Positions 1 to 12,193 are shown, counted from the stretch's first letter. The stretch is DNA of 64,000 bases from Alisma plantago-aquatica (GCA_963693085.1 OY856414.1:261916001-261980000); one strand, 5' to 3'. Program-made: numbers and translations. The notes: generated by a model from the sequence alone, not told the origin.

Positions 1-95
1 CCCTATGTTGGTATGAAACTGGTGAATATCAACTTTTAGGTCCTGATCTTGTGTAGCAAACCACTGAGAAGATTAAAATAATACAACAACAGTTA
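1..95 (+). pseudogene. Ty3/gypsy integrase C-terminal fragment
   Basis: In frame 2 the first 95 bases read as the conserved segment that follows the integrase core of Tekay/Del-type gypsy elements: CWYETGEYQLLGPDLV, a stop, then QTTEKIKIIQQQLK. A diverged copy of the same segment lies in the plus-strand gypsy remnant at about 5155-5260, so both come from related elements. One in-frame stop is visible. The match ends abruptly near base 95, where sequence similar to a copia LTR begins. The fragment is cut by the left window edge, so its true extent is unknown. Confidence 0.7.
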
Positions 96-1905
96 AAATG
101 GATAGGAAAGATTTGTCCCTCCCATTGGTGTACTATTCACTGACCTACTCTCCCACAACAATGATCCTCAGTTGTTCTCTCTCATAGCTATCCCTCCCTA
201 TTTGGGTAGGACTTGCTTGGGATCTCTTGGTTACCACAACCAGAGACGACAACATTTGTCAAAGAATCTGATTCTCAATTGTCTATGTTTTACTCTGGGA
301 ATCCTCCAATACACTTCTATTTATAGTAGAGGCCAAGGTCAAGGTTACCAATCTATGTGGGAGTGGAAGGGATCGGAAGATATTGAATTTTCACAACCTA
401 TGACATCCAAAATAGTCATCTCGAACCCCAGACTGTCGTTTGGCATGCAAGATGGTTGTCTAGAAGTTTCCTAGTTGTACAAAAAATGGAAAATTGTTTA
501 CAGTTAATGTTAAAAATTAATTCCTTGCATCAATAGAATTGTGCAATTGAAACGATCAAAGTTTCTCATGAATTCGGGAAAGTTGCTAGAAGAAACCACC
601 GGCCCAACAGAGCTGATCGATTCACCAAGTGAACCAATCATCTCTCTCTGCTCAAGACAATTGGTTCACCTAGTGAGCCAATCAGTGGGATCCAATTTCA
701 TGTAGAACTTCACCAATTCAGTTCTGATTAGCTTGACTCACCAAATGACCTTCTCAACACTTGAGTCGATCATTTGACACTCCAAATGATTGAGATAGTT
801 GGATGACAGTGCAATTAATTGATATGTTGTCTGAATTGAATACCTAAACATTTCAGTAATCAATCCAATCATCGTTCAAGATCAAACTCCTCTACTATTA
901 GAGTTCCTATGTGTGTGACCTTATAGGTCCCATATTACATTGGTAGTGAATGTCAATAACAACTTATGATATCACAAACAATGAGAGATGTCTAGTCACA
1001 CATCCTTGCTACCCAAGTAAATCGAAAGTTGGAGATCAACTTCAACCTTCAATATTTGTATGGTGTTATAGTGTTTGTATAGTTCCTTTTCCACTGATAT
1101 CTGGATTGAACTCAAGGCATGGATCTGTCATCCTCTTCAATATTCAATCTATGTTTCTTGCTATAGCAAACAATATGAGATATGTGTAAGCTCAATATCA
1201 TATATTGACTCACATGTATATGGACATGTATTTCTCGGTCTCGCTAACTCAAATGGCCTTGGATATCATACTCCCATAGGAGGTACAAATCCCATCTCTA
1301 TCACTCACATTCAGTCCCCATGTGTCATAGTCACCCCATCATCACCTTTATAACAACCCTTGTTTTAGGATTGTGTTTGATGATGTCAAAGTATACTTCA
1401 TGACATGTGATTAGTGTAGTGATTTCAGGTCTAAGAACCACAAACACTACCATCATTATGAGAGATGATTATGACTACCATGGTTATGGTTTCCATGTGT
1501 CAGTCTCTTAGTGGGTGTGTCTGATACACTGTTCTCTAACATGTATTTGTGTGCTTGGTTTGATGTTACCATATCATGACTAATTAGATTTTTTCATCGA
1601 CCAACTCACACTTTAATCTTCTGTGTTATTGTTGACTATCTACCTTCCACAATAACAACTGATAAAATACATAATAAGAATGTATATACTCTTAACATTC
1701 ATATGATCTCATTCTTTCAAGTCACATACTTGAAGACACATGTTGTTGAGTAATATCATTATCTAGACATTTATTATGTTATTTCATTATCTCATAATTG
1801 AAAATAGAATAAATTAGAAGCTGACCTTTATTAACAATTAAATCATTTATAAGTTATGCCATTACAATCATCATATGATTGGCTCTCTGTGCATACATAC
1901 CAACA
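96..1905 (-). repeat. Truncated long copia LTR, same family as the 13-22.6 kb element
   Basis: This stretch aligns along most of its length with the LTRs at 13041-15294 and 20380-22641. Shared landmarks are the block around 115-240 (matching 13420-13550 and 20760-20886), the 'gagttcctatgtgtgtgac' block near 900, and the terminal ACCAACA at 1905. About 360 bp of the LTR are missing on the left, where a gypsy integrase scrap abuts. Orientation is that of a minus-strand element. Sequence after 1905 does not resemble the polypurine tract seen beside the complete element's 3' LTR, so this is an outer LTR end or a truncated solo LTR. Short reading frames inside it (172-474, 950-1353) are not genes. 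Confidence 0.75.
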
Positions 1906-2280
1906 ATCCTTACCTCGATGAGACAATGAGGGTATGTCATACAATGTTTTTGTCAATTAAATTCTTGTAATATGTGATTGTGTTCTACCACATATATTGT
2001 GTATTGAAGTGACATCAAACATAAGGATGTTTTGTTATATTTGGAAAAAAATATTTGAGATCCATATGTGACTTGTGTGTGACGATGCTCTTAATTTTTT
2101 ATTTTTGGATGTAGTTTTCAGTTACTAGCTCTTGTGGCATTCAATGCCAAAAATTTTTGGAATCAAAGAGTAGGTTCACTAATTCTACATGGACATAGGG
2201 TTAGGATTTCTTATATGTTATTATGAGTCCACCATATCTAACTATTAAATATGGTTTTGTAGATATTACTAGAAGTCGTG
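1906..2280. other. Unassigned spacer with a dispersed repeat
   Basis: No gene is recognised. About 1930-2165 is a diverged repeat of 10300-10545. The remainder leads into the gypsy protease remnant without a recognisable gag or zinc knuckle. Confidence 0.4.
1930..2165 (+). repeat. Diverged dispersed repeat, copy 1
   Basis: Colinear similarity with 10300-10545 is seen by eye. Shared blocks include GGTATGTCAT, 'ttatttgagatcc.tatgtg', 'tgtgtg.cgatgct.ttaa' and the following T-rich stretch. Identity is roughly two thirds to 70 percent by inspection. The family was not identified and no protein match is claimed. Confidence 0.45.
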
Positions 2281-2394
2281 ATGAATGCATTGACAATAGC
2301 CATGTTGGGCCCAGTAGAGATGAAAGGTGATGTGATCATGAGGAATAGAGGTCCTTGACCCTAAGTAGCCTAAGATACCAACATATGACCTGAC

Positions 2395-2740
2395 AAGGCC
2401 AGTTCATATGGCCTCAGTTCCAGTAGATATGGGTGCAACACACTCTTTTATCACCCAAGAAGTGATTGTATGTTGTTACATGCCTTCTTGTCATTGATTC
2501 AAACCTCTTTTCCTTAACACCCCTCTTGTTGGATCAGTGGTTGTGCCTAAGGTGTGTGTGTCCTATTTTATTATCCTCTTTGAACACAACATTCAAGTAG
2601 ACCTAATGCCACTTGAGATTCATGGATTCAATGTGATCCGCGATATGGACATGTTATCGAAGCATAGAGTAGTGTTGTATTATATGTTCAAGGTAGTTGA
2701 ATTTTGGGAAGGAGATGTCTTTTGGACCTTCTAAGGGGAC
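2395..2740 (+). pseudogene. Gypsy aspartic protease remnant
   Basis: The reading frame around 2415-2470 gives SVPVDMGATHSFITQEV, which corresponds to the retropepsin active-site region where the family normally has D-T/S-G; here the middle residue is Met. About 60 codons later the frame at 2537-2734 gives NVIRDMDMLSKHRVVLYYMFKVV, matching the family's 'ILGMDWLSKHRA' flap-side motif. The enzyme would release retrotransposon proteins from the polyprotein. Frame changes between the two parts show it is dead. It lies directly upstream of the RT remnant. Confidence 0.7.
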
Positions 2741-2815
2741 AAAAAGATCCTTCCTATGTGTTGGGTGTCTTCAGCCATAGAAGAGAACATACTGAGGTAG
2801 GGTCGTGACTCTTTC

Positions 2816-3480
2816 TTGGCTCATGTAGTATATATTAAGGTAGTAAGTCCTAGTATCTTTGATGTACATTTAGTCATCGAGTTTGAGGATGTATTTCCCG
2901 ACGAGTCTCTTGGCATTCCACCCCCTCAAAAAATTGATTTTTATATCAATCTTGTCCTTGATACACAACTTGTAGCACAAGTTCCATATAGGATGGCTCT
3001 GGCAGAGATGAAGGAACTGAATAAATAGTTGAAGGAGTTACTAGAAAAGGGTTTATATAGCCTAGTACATCTCCTTAGGTTTTCATGTTATATTTGTTGA
3101 GAAGAATGATGGTTTGATGAAGTTGGCAATAGACTATAAATAGTTGAACAAAGTCACCATAAAGAAGAAGTTTATGTTTCCAATGATTGATGATATTTTT
3201 TATTAGTTGAAAGGGGTTTTGATATTTTTTAAGTTAGATTTACATTCTAGTTATCACCAATCGAGGATTAAGGCTGAGTATATTTCTAAGATAGCTTTTG
3301 GGGCCACGTATAGGAACTATGGATTTTTTATGTCATTTGAACTAACTGTATCTAGATCAATTTGTAGTTGTATTCATAGATGACACCTTGATCTACTCTA
3401 AGGATTGGGAACAATACGAGCAACACCTTTGTTTGACCATGGGACTTCTACAACAATATCATCTTTAAGCCAAGTTCAGT
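2816..3480 (+). pseudogene. Gypsy reverse transcriptase remnant
   Basis: The frame starting at 2816 carries the linker and RT N-terminus: VSPSIFDVHLVIEFEDVFPDE, GIPPP, then PYRMALAEMKELNK. After frame shifts, 'LDLHSSYHQSRIKAE' (family K-I-D-L-R-S-G-Y-H-Q) appears near 3235-3275. The catalytic motif reads VVVFIDDTLIYSKDWEQYEQHL near 3365-3430, so both aspartates of the F-x-D-D box remain. The segment between the PFGLTNAP region and the catalytic box is largely deleted. RT would copy the element RNA into cDNA in the virus-like particle. Several stops; not functional. Confidence 0.8.
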
Positions 3481-3719
3481 AACTGTTAATTTTGGTTGGT
3501 AGAAGTATCTTTTCTTAGCCATGTCATCTTTATCCATGGAATTTGTGTGCATCCCAATAATGTGGAGTTGGTCTTTTTTTGGGAGTAATAGAAGATGTCG
3601 ACTAAGATAAAAACCTTATTGGGCTTGGCAGGGTACTTCATGCAGTTCATCAAGGACTTCGGTACCATTTCTTTACCCCTAGCTGGATTGAAAAATAAAG
3701 AAATGACACTTGAGTAGAT

Positions 3720-4140
3720 TGAAAGGTGTCAACATAATTTTGATCTATTAAAAGATAAGCTAAAATCCATGACCGTACTAGTATTATTGGAGTTGGGTAA
3801 GGGATGTGTAGTCTTTTGTGACACTTCTAAGGAAGTTTTAAAGTGTATGTTGATGCAAGACAAACATACTGTCCCATTTTCTTCCATACATTTGAAGAAT
3901 CATGAGGATAATTATCCAATCCATGATTTGGAGTTGACGGTTGTTGTGTTGTCACTAAAGATCCAGAGGCATTATCTTTATGATAAGAAATTTTAGAATT
4001 TCAGTAATCATAAGAACGTGCAAAATCTTTTCTCAAAATAGGAGCCAAACATGTGGAAACATAGATGATTGGTGATGATAAAGGATTATGATTGCACTAA
4101 GAATACCATCCAAGGAAGGCCAATGTAGTCAAGGACTTCT
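3720..4140 (+). pseudogene. Gypsy RNase H remnant
   Basis: The frame at 3769-3996 reads TVLVLLELGKGCVVFCDTSKEVLKCMLMQD and then LKNHEDNYPIHDLELTVVVLSLK..RHYLYDKKF. These match the Ty3/gypsy RNase H sequence in which the first catalytic Asp sits in 'Y-S/C-D-A-S' and the Glu in 'H-D-L-E-L'. Both acidic positions (FCDTS, HDLEL) are still present. Downstream, MIKDYDCTKNTIQG near 4075-4110 corresponds to the tether segment. A stop follows the KF residues at 3994. It directly follows RT in the usual order. Confidence 0.8.
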
Positions 4141-4469
4141 TTGATCAGGAGGTCGTCAACGTCAATCATAGAAGGGGAAGGCCAGTTGTACCCAATGGCA
4201 TGTGCAAAAAGGAATGTGTTGGTATCTCTATGACAAATTAATGTATAGATGGAAGTCTCAATGATAGGGGACTTATATTCTAGCTTTTGATCAAATGTAC
4301 ACTAACACAAAAGATCAACAATGCATAGTAGAGTTATATTGTGATAATGAACATTGAAGTTGATCTGGGAAGTGACAAGCAAGATGTTTTTCATGTCTTT
4401 AATCAAGGGGTCATTTTCTATTATAGTAGAATGGAAGTTTCATATGTGGGTAGATTGAGGTAGACCATC

Positions 4470-5290
4470 CTATAGGAAGTACACACTTCCATTAATGCAA
4501 TGTACCCTAGAAGTACCAAGATGTATCACATCCTGAAGGATTTGTATTAGTGGTTGGGCTTGAAGAAGGACGTGTCAAGATTTTTACTCCAATGTAGAGT
4601 TTGTCAATAGGTCAAGGCTAAACATTAGAAACCTATACGATTCTTAAAACCTCTTCCTTTCTTAGAATGGAAGTGGAACCATGTTACTATGGACTTCATG
4701 GTCTTTGCCCAGGAGATCTAAGGGAAATTATTCCATATGAGTAACAGTAGATTGATTGACCAAGGTGGAACACTTCTTTCCAGTCAAGATCACCTTCAAA
4801 ACTAAGAGGTTGCACAAGTTTATATAGATGAGATTGTGTGGCTTAACAAAGTGCTTACCATAATAATATCTGATAGATGACCACATTTCACCAGAAGGTT
4901 TTGGGATTGTCTACACGCAACCTTGGGTAGACAACTAAGGTTTAGTGTAGTCTTTCATCAGACAAACAAATGACCAGTCTGAGAGGAGAATACATACTTT
5001 ACAGGACATGTTGAGGTCTGCATTTTGCAATTCTAAGAAATTTGGGAGGATCATTTTATCTTAATAGATTTTTCTTACAATAATAATTATCACATGAGCG
5101 TAGAGATGGCACCATATGAGGCTATGTATGTAAGATATTATAGATACCCTTGTAATGGTTCAAAGTTGTTGAATATCAACTATTAGAACTAAAATTGGTA
5201 TAAAAAACCACATATAAGATAAATATGATCAAGAAGCAACTAAAGGCAACCCAAGATAGAAAAAGTCAGAAGTAGATAATCAACACAAGC
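4470..5290 (+). pseudogene. Gypsy integrase remnant
   Basis: The zinc-binding domain is recognisable near 4480-4615 (EVHTSINAMYPRSTKMYHILK ... CRVCQ), with the second His changed to Tyr. The core follows: EWKWNHVTMDFM near 4670-4700 (first Asp), IISDR near 4865 with a stop just after, and QSERRIHTLQDML near 4975-5015 (Glu). NNNYHMSVEMAPYEAMYVR near 5085-5140 is the usual segment after the core, and VEYQLLELKLV near 5172 matches the fragment at 1-95. The protein would insert cDNA into the genome. Multiple stops make it inactive. Confidence 0.8.
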
Positions 5291-5514
5291 CCTTGTAATT
5301 CAAGGTGAATGGCATAGTTTAAATTGAGTTGTCACCTTGAAAGGGAATTCTAAAACTTGTTAAGTGGGGAAAATTGGCCCCTAGATTTATTTTACCCTAT
5401 CCTATTGTTGTATAAATAGGGGAGGTGTCGTATAGGTTGGATCTACTGCCAGAAAAATTACATAACATATTCCATATGTCGATGATGTAGAGGTTCCATC
5501 AAGAAACTAGTCTA

Positions 5515-5715
5515 ATGATCCAATCGATGGAAGTACAGTTTAATGACAGCATATTCTATGTGTGGGCCTTGTGTCAATTCTTGATAAGAGGACACAAAAA
5601 GAGGAAGAAGGACATTGTGCTAGTAAAAGTGTTGTGGAATTTGTATGGTGTTGAGGAGGAAACTTGGGAACTCGAGGGGGAAATCTATAGGAAATACCCA
5701 TCCCTTTTCTCCTAG
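5515..5715 (+). pseudogene. Integrase C-terminal chromodomain remnant
   Basis: The 66-codon frame contains LVKVLWNLYGVEEETWELEG followed by E-I-Y-R-K-Y-P-S-L-F. This is the hallmark C-terminus of plant chromovirus integrases (V-K-V-L-W ... E-E-A-T-W-E-L-E). The family uses this module to aim integration at chromatin. The frame ends at the stop where these elements normally end pol, and the sequence behind it has the character of a 3' untranslated region. It is the best-preserved segment of this element. Confidence 0.85.
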
Positions 5716-5752
5716 GATTTTGGGGTTGAAATCCCTATTAGTGATTTATATT

Positions 5753-6900
5753 TGTAAGACCTCTGGCCCAACATAATCTATTCACATGTTTAGATTCCCA
5801 TCTTAGCACATATTTGACTGATTAGAGTCATGTTTGTGGACCCATGTACAAATTACCCTTTATATAGGACTTCACTTGCAATTTGTACATAGTGTGATGG
5901 TTAACTTCTTCTTTCTCTTTCTTGGGTATATGTATATGAACTTAGGTAGTCTAGCCTAACCTAGAATGCTTTCTGTCAGTTGAGAACTGATGGAAATTTT
6001 ACTGACCTTTCTTTACTTTGTAGTGTGATTGGTTCTTCTTCGGTTAAGAACAGACCATACCCTCCTTCCCTTTTGTTAGTTAAAGATAAATAGCACAATA
6101 TTCCCTTTCATTGGTAGGTGACTAATGGACAAGAACTAGACGAAGTGACTTTTAGTGTTTTTTAGTTGACTACCAAAAAAATAGTTGAGCAGCTAGTGGT
6201 GGACTCCCATTGGAAGGAAACTCGTGGAAAATATGCACTGTGGCTACCGAAGGTTTCTTATGAGCTCCCTAGAAACAATTCTTATGGTGTACATTCTGAT
6301 GGTTTTTCCTGAAAGATTTAACTGATTATGTTTCACTAACGAGTGTTACTAACAAGAAGGATGGATTTTCTATTTGCATCTACTATTGAATTTCATGGTA
6401 GCATGTACCTATGGAAAGTTGGGTTCTTCCTTCTGATGGTGCGACTCACTAATAAAGGTACAGTTTGATCGACAACGTCATAGCTTAACTGACTTTTTTA
6501 TCTCTCCTCTAGGGTTATATATAACAACCTTGGCCTTCCTTCTCAGTTCACTTACACATCTGAGCGACCTAATGATCTTTAACCTCTTGTCCTTCTTGGA
6601 TGTTTTCTAGGTGGTTTTCTATAGGGTTTTGGTTGAAGAGTCTAGTGCTCTGTTTCCACATTATTTGTTGTATGTTTAGTAGCTATTGACTGTAAATGAT
6701 CAACATCTACATGGTTGAAGGAGATCAATTCAAACCTTGGGAGAGTTGTCTTCCATGCTGGAGTTTTTTGTGAAGCTAGTGTTGTCATAGTAGTTGATTT
6801 TGCACAGACCTATTTCTACCTTATCTGTTAAGTGATAATATTTGACCCATTTGTTTCTCCCTTGTGCTTGAATATAGTGGATCTTATTGTTATATGCCTT
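5753..6900 (+). repeat. Possible 3' LTR of the gypsy chromovirus
   Basis: TGTAAGACC at 5753 lies about 40 bp after the pol stop, where chromovirus 3' LTRs usually start (often TGTAA). No second LTR is present to fix the borders, so the right end is arbitrary. No genes are seen inside. Confidence 0.35.
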
Positions 6901-9750
6901 TAAAGTATTGAAAGTTGTAGTTTTGATGTACTTTAGGATTTAATCAATGAGTTTATAAGCATGCATGCTGATCCTACGTAATGTAGTGCTATTCTATAAC
7001 ATAAATCCAAATTATCTAGCACTCTTAGATACGTATATGACTTTAGTATTGGTTGTATGTCCTGTGATCCAATCGTATGATGATTGTAATGGACCATCTT
7101 GTAATTGATTTGATTATTAACACAAACATCCAATTATTATGTTTGCTTTGATATGAGATAATGTATAAACATAACAATGTCCTAAGAGTGTATGATCCAA
7201 TGACAAGTCATTTGAGGTTGAGGCCCAAAATATGAGATCATGTGCATGCTAAAAGCATCCATTCTAAGTCTCTTATCAGATATTATTGTGGAAACTAGGA
7301 TGAAAAATTATACATTAAGACTAGTATGCTTGTTAACCGATGACTACATCTCATTAGTCATGATATTGATATCAAGTCAAACACATATGTACTTGTTATG
7401 AACAAGCGTATTGGTCAGACCCAGTTTGAGTGTAATACATGGAAGCCAATCATGGAGGTCAAAACAATACATCAATGTGATAGTGGTCCTTAAAACTAAA
7501 GTCAATATGGTGATACATGTTTTTAGTGTTTTTTGACACTACTCAGTGTGACCTTGAATATGGGTCTCTATACAATTAGTTCTTAGGTACATTGTGACAT
7601 GTGGATTATTATGAGTGGCATAGATGAATTTTTTCCATTAATTAGAGTGATATACAGGAAAGTGATGGGTGAGACTATGAAATGTTGTGCTCATGTTAGT
7701 CAACATATTATATTGATATCATGTGTATCTCAAATAGTCTACTCTATATTAAGGAACAAAGATTTAATATTAAGAGTATGATGATTCTATTTCTTGGATT
7801 CAATCTAGATATTGAAGACAAATGGATTGTATGATCATTGTAAAATTAGTCAAGATACTAGGTCAAAGTTGTTCTCCAACTCCAATTATTTGGGTGGCAA
7901 TGAAGTATTTCAAGACACCAATGATTACGTGTGTAGTCATAATACCAACATAATGTGGATCCTATTCGGTCACACAAATAGGATGCAGTGGAATATGAGT
8001 ATAATTTTGGACATGATTAGAGATGTTCCATATTACATTGACTACTAAAATGTTTAAATAATCAACTAGAACAATATTGGAATAAAATCCAATAGAATTG
8101 GCTAATATGTTTAAGTTGATTGATTGGGTTTAAAATTGTCGACTTATATGATAAGTCAACAAGATAACCCAAAGTATGTGGTTTGGCTTGACATCTAGGT
8201 GACTAAAATATAGTCAACCTATTAATGTGTTTAATCTAGTTAATTAATGGCATAATTCTAGAATTCTCTGACTTACTCAACTGACTAATTGGTTGTCTGC
8301 GAGCGGGTCACTTTAAAAATAGTTGTTGCCTTTTCATTTCCTAAGTTTTTAAAGAAACATTTCTTCCTTGCCTCTTGTATTTAAAGGGACATGATGGTTG
8401 GGTCATATTTATATGATATTGTACGTGAACCCTAGTCGTCATTGTCTATAAGAGAGAGAATGAGAATGATTGTGGACCTAGTACACCACCAAGCGAGAGT
8501 TGATTTGTTCGGCCTGGTCAACAAACACAACATGTAGTTCCTGTCATCTGTGTGCACTCTGTAGAGACATCGGTACTGTGTGAATGTGTTTGAAGGACGT
8601 CTTTAAGGACTGTTCATGCACGTCTGTGAGCTACACATACCACTGTGTGAGGACGTCACTCTATGTGCTCCAAGACAAGGTATACATCACACATCCTCTT
8701 TCAAATACATCATTGTTGATGAGATCTTCTAGTAGGAAGCATGGAGATTTTTTTTGTAATTTGCACTATTTTTTCGCCTCCAAAATTCCTAACATTTATA
8801 TGGAAGGAGAAGTTTGGGGTGTCTTACCTAGCATTGAAATATGATTTTCATGCTTATGAGAAGTTGCCTTGTAGCTATTTATCACTTCTATATGTTCATG
8901 ATAAATGTATTTCATCATATATTCAATGCTATGATTCTAGAGTTTGTAAAGGTGAGGAAGAAGGGGATTTTATGCATCTAATCTTTCTACTTGACCCTGA
9001 ATGCCTAAGTGTGATAAGTGATGGTTTTTCAAAAAGTCACTTATTCTTAGTACAACACAAAATTTGGGTGTGTTGTTCGAATTTCTTACAAATTCTGGAG
9101 TTATTTACTACTTTATTGATTGTATATCTGTCTATGTGTTACTTTATATTTTTGTTGATGTAATTGGAGAGAAAAAACCTGACTATCAAGAGAAATCTAA
9201 TATATAGTCATGAGTCCATAGAACCATCCCCTTGGGTCATTAGTGGGGATGGGAAAATGAGTTAATATTGTAGCAGTCTGGAACTATGAGAAGATGCCCA
9301 AAGCCAAATATTACTAAACATATGGGGATTCTTAGGAGCAGACATCCTATCATATTTGAACGACTTTGTTCAGTCGAGGTGCATAAGTAATGTGTGATGT
9401 ATTATGGAGGGTGATTATCCTATTTTGTGTGGCGCCATGACCTGTGTACCCTGGGTGGGCCAATTTTGGTGGATCATCTTGGAAATGTTGTCTGCAATGG
9501 GCTATTCTACATGCTCCCTACTTTTTGATACCTTGCTTTAACCCAAGGGTGTGAGTAGAGGTATAGGAAATCTGGATATCCTTAGATCTTATGAAGACGA
9601 TGGTAATGGTGTAATAACATTTAGATAGTTGTGTGGGTGGCACATCCCACACAGCCAGTGCACGAATAGATATAACAGTCATGCAGCATAATTGTTTAGG
9701 TTTAATTGACACTAAAACATGATTTCACCTTGAATGGTTTAACCATTCAC
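6901..9750. other. Unassigned repeat-like sequence
   Basis: No coding region is recognised in this 2.8 kb. About 7100-8720 has the feel of a long retrotransposon LTR: few open frames, and a GTGTGTG/GGACGTC-rich tail near 8540-8690 like the R-U5 region of some copia LTRs. No second copy or primer-binding site was found. The open frames at 7599-8048 and 8741-9163 (hydrophobic, 140 codons) show no motif and are not called as genes. 9200-9720 is also unassigned. Confidence 0.3.
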
Positions 9751-9751
9751 A

Positions 9752-9752
9752 T

Positions 9753-9787
<35 letters not shown>

Positions 9788-9791
9788 TATG
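9752..9791. repeat. ATT/AT microsatellite
   Basis: A run of TTA trinucleotides (9752-9780) passes directly into a short AT dinucleotide run (to 9791). Confidence 0.9.
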
Positions 9792-10572
9792 ATATCTAAT
9801 AGGTCTTATAGGTAGGAAAGACACCAAAAAGATATGGGTAAGAATATACCATCAGGTATACCTATAACTATTATACTTTTTTTATTTTATTCACCTTCTT
9901 TATCTTATTATCATATCATTGGGAATTGGGATCTAACCCCTGTGGTTATCCACACTTTTTAGGTGAGTGTTCCAATTATCTCGGTAGTCGTAGAGAAGAT
10001 AAGCAAGGATTGAGAAGGCTTTGAGATCAAGAGGTGGGTGATGTTTGTGTTAAGGGATCTCAGGGGTAGGTGATGTTTGTGTGAGCTCCTCCAGAGATAA
10101 AATATATAACAATAGATTCATAGTTGTTCTTATACCTCATGTCCTAGAGAAGGGTATTTTTTGTTTGAATTTTACTATATGTGGACAAACTCTAGAGTTA
10201 GAATTATGGGTGTTGTAGTATGTTACATGCATGCCCTATAGTAATGTCACATATGTAAAATTTAAGTCATCTTTACCTTAACAAGATAAAATGGTATGTC
10301 ATCAACCTTTTTTTGGATTAAAGGCTTGTGAGTTGTGATAGTGGTGTCATATCCCTCAAGTATGTTGTGTATGAACATGACGTTAAAGAACAGGTTGTTT
10401 CATGATATTTGGTGATTTTTTTTATTTGAGATCCTTATGTGGCTTATGTGTGTGATGATGCTATTAAGTTTTCATTTCAAGATTTGGTTTTGAGTAATCT
10501 CTATATTGTGTCATTGAGTATCACAAAAATAATGTATATATTAGTCATGTCAAGTTCCTACAAATAGAATAT
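9792..10572. other. Unassigned spacer containing dispersed repeat copy 2
   Basis: No gene is seen. The segment 10300-10545 is the partner of the repeat at 1930-2165. The CACTA left terminus follows at 10573. Confidence 0.35.
10300..10545 (+). repeat. Diverged dispersed repeat, copy 2
   Basis: Colinear with 1930-2165 (shared 'ttatttgagatcc' and 'tgtgtg.tgatgct.ttaa' blocks). It ends about 30 bp before the proposed CACTA terminus, so it belongs to the older flanking DNA. Confidence 0.45.
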
Positions 10573-11170
10573 CACTATTATATTTTTGACCTTTAGTGTC
10601 ACTTTTCTTAACATTGATTTGCAAAAGAAACTGACAGTATACACCTATGATGTTGGTTAATAAAGCACAAAGGTCACAATTGGTTATTATTTAGGAAAAA
10701 ATACAAGTATCTCTTTTATTTTGATGACAGTTTTATGGGGAGAAACCTACATCACAGACAACCCAAAAGTTTTTAATTTTCTAAAAAAATGGTAAAGCAT
10801 ATGTTTCATAGTTGATAAAGAACCGACAATACAAATCTTCCTGCAAAAGAAAATCCTCCCTCCAAAAGGATTATACTATCGAGTAATGTTTATAAAATGA
10901 TGCCATAGGTCACATTTCCTACCAAAAAACTTTACCTCCAAAAATTATGTGATGTCGGTTCCTCCTATCGACGATATGGGTTCCCTCCTCATGCCTTGTG
11001 AAAAATAATTTCCCTTCAAATTGGGTTATGTCATCAGTTTTATCTTTGAGACCAACATTGTAGGTCTTAGTTAGGTTGGTATCTTTTAATAATAGTAAGG
11101 GTATATGTCGTCGGTTTTCTAATGACAAATTGATGGCAGTATTTAACCTACGTCATTGGTTTTGGTGAAT
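10573..11170 (+). repeat. CACTA left subterminal repeat region
   Basis: Starts CACTATTATA..TTTGACCTTTAGTGTCA. Motifs of the form ACCGAC, CGACGAT, GTCGTCGGTTTT and GTCATTGGTTT recur at about 10630, 10818, 10945, 10965, 11025, 11107 and 11152, several as decayed versions. Such short repeats in the outer few hundred bases are the known binding sites of CACTA accessory transposases. The reading frame at 10919-11128 on the minus strand is a by-product. Confidence 0.55.
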
Positions 11171-12193
11171 AAAATCAAGACTAAGTTGTTAGTGTTAATT
11201 TTTCAAGATCAACCAACGACTAAGTTCTACTTAACAACACATGTGAAACTTTCTTTCCCCCATTCTCTATTTTATTTCCCAATACCTAAGATTTCTTCAG
11301 GTTTGGCGATTGTTTCCATAATGGTGTTCTTATTGTTACTGTCGGTTCTCTGTCCACTGTTGTCATCATTTTCAGTTGTTCAACCGCCAATCACTAATGT
11401 TTCTCTTCTAGGTCATTGCCTGCCATCATTGCTACCATTCTATTGTGATCCTCTCTCAACCGGTTGTGCCTCCAATCTTCCTATTGCCATTAATGTTGTC
11501 AGCAACCCTACTACGGTTGTTGTTGTTGCTTGCCCTGTTGCCGCCCTACTATCATTTTTGTTGCCTCTAGCCACTCTTTTCTCTACTACCTTTGCTTCTA
11601 GATTCTAATGGTTTCTCTACTATCTCTAATTCTCCTTCTTGTTGCCAAATGTTGTTTGCCCTCTGCCCCTTCTTGTTGTTGTTTCTCTACTAGTGCTAGG
11701 AGTGCGCCCTCTCCCCCTACCATGGAAGGTCCTTATTCTCCTTCTTCTATTTTTATACCTCCATGTCACCTAATGCATGTCTAGTCTATTGAATTTAAGA
11801 AATATATCATGTGCCTATCTAATTATACTTAATTGTTGAGTTCATTATTTTACAATTACTTATTAAATGCATTGTTATATAATTGTATAATTAACTTGAA
11901 TTGAGTTACACATTGATATTATTTTACATAAATTGATATGAAATTATCTAATCAATATGAATCACACCTAATATTACACCAAAATTAATATGATTGTACC
12001 TAAAATAACTTTATTTATACTTGAATTTAATGATGACATGTAACTAGAGTTTTAATTTGAAAATTGGATAAATCATACTTGTATAATTGGAAATCATGTA
12101 TAACTGATTAGACATACATATTGTTGTCGTATAGACCCATCCAAGATTTACTCATTCGGAGTAAATCTTATATAGTCACCAGTTTGGGACTGT
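11171..12193. other. CACTA interior, unassigned; contains a 150-codon open frame
   Basis: An open frame from 11156 to 11608 gives a Leu/Pro/Ser/Val-rich, hydrophobic 150-residue product with no recognised motif; its pyrimidine-rich base composition is enough to explain the lack of stops. At 12144-12168 there is a perfect 10-bp palindrome with a 5-base loop (AGATTTACTC / GAGTAAATCT). Nothing else is recognised. A captured host fragment cannot be excluded. Confidence 0.35.

Larger units (their letters stand above)
2281..5752 (+). mobile_element. Decayed Ty3/gypsy chromovirus (Tekay/Del-like) pol
   Basis: On the plus strand, protease, reverse transcriptase, RNase H, integrase and a C-terminal chromodomain can be followed in the canonical Ty3/gypsy order, each broken by stops and frameshifts. 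The order and the chromodomain identify a chromovirus; wording such as VSPSIFDVH and GIPPP before RT fits the Tekay/Del lineage. No gag, 5' LTR or primer-binding site was found upstream, so the element is 5'-truncated. A possible 3' LTR starts near 5753. The element is certainly non-functional. Separate entries give the domains. Confidence 0.85.

Noticed and set aside
8741..9163. A 140-codon open frame as a membrane protein gene.
   Set aside because: No motif, no promoter or splice signals, and AT-rich T-heavy DNA readily gives hydrophobic frames.
11156..11608. A 150-codon open frame as a gene.
   Set aside because: Pyrimidine-rich composition explains the open frame and the Leu/Pro/Ser/Val-rich product has no known domain; kept only as part of the CACTA interior.
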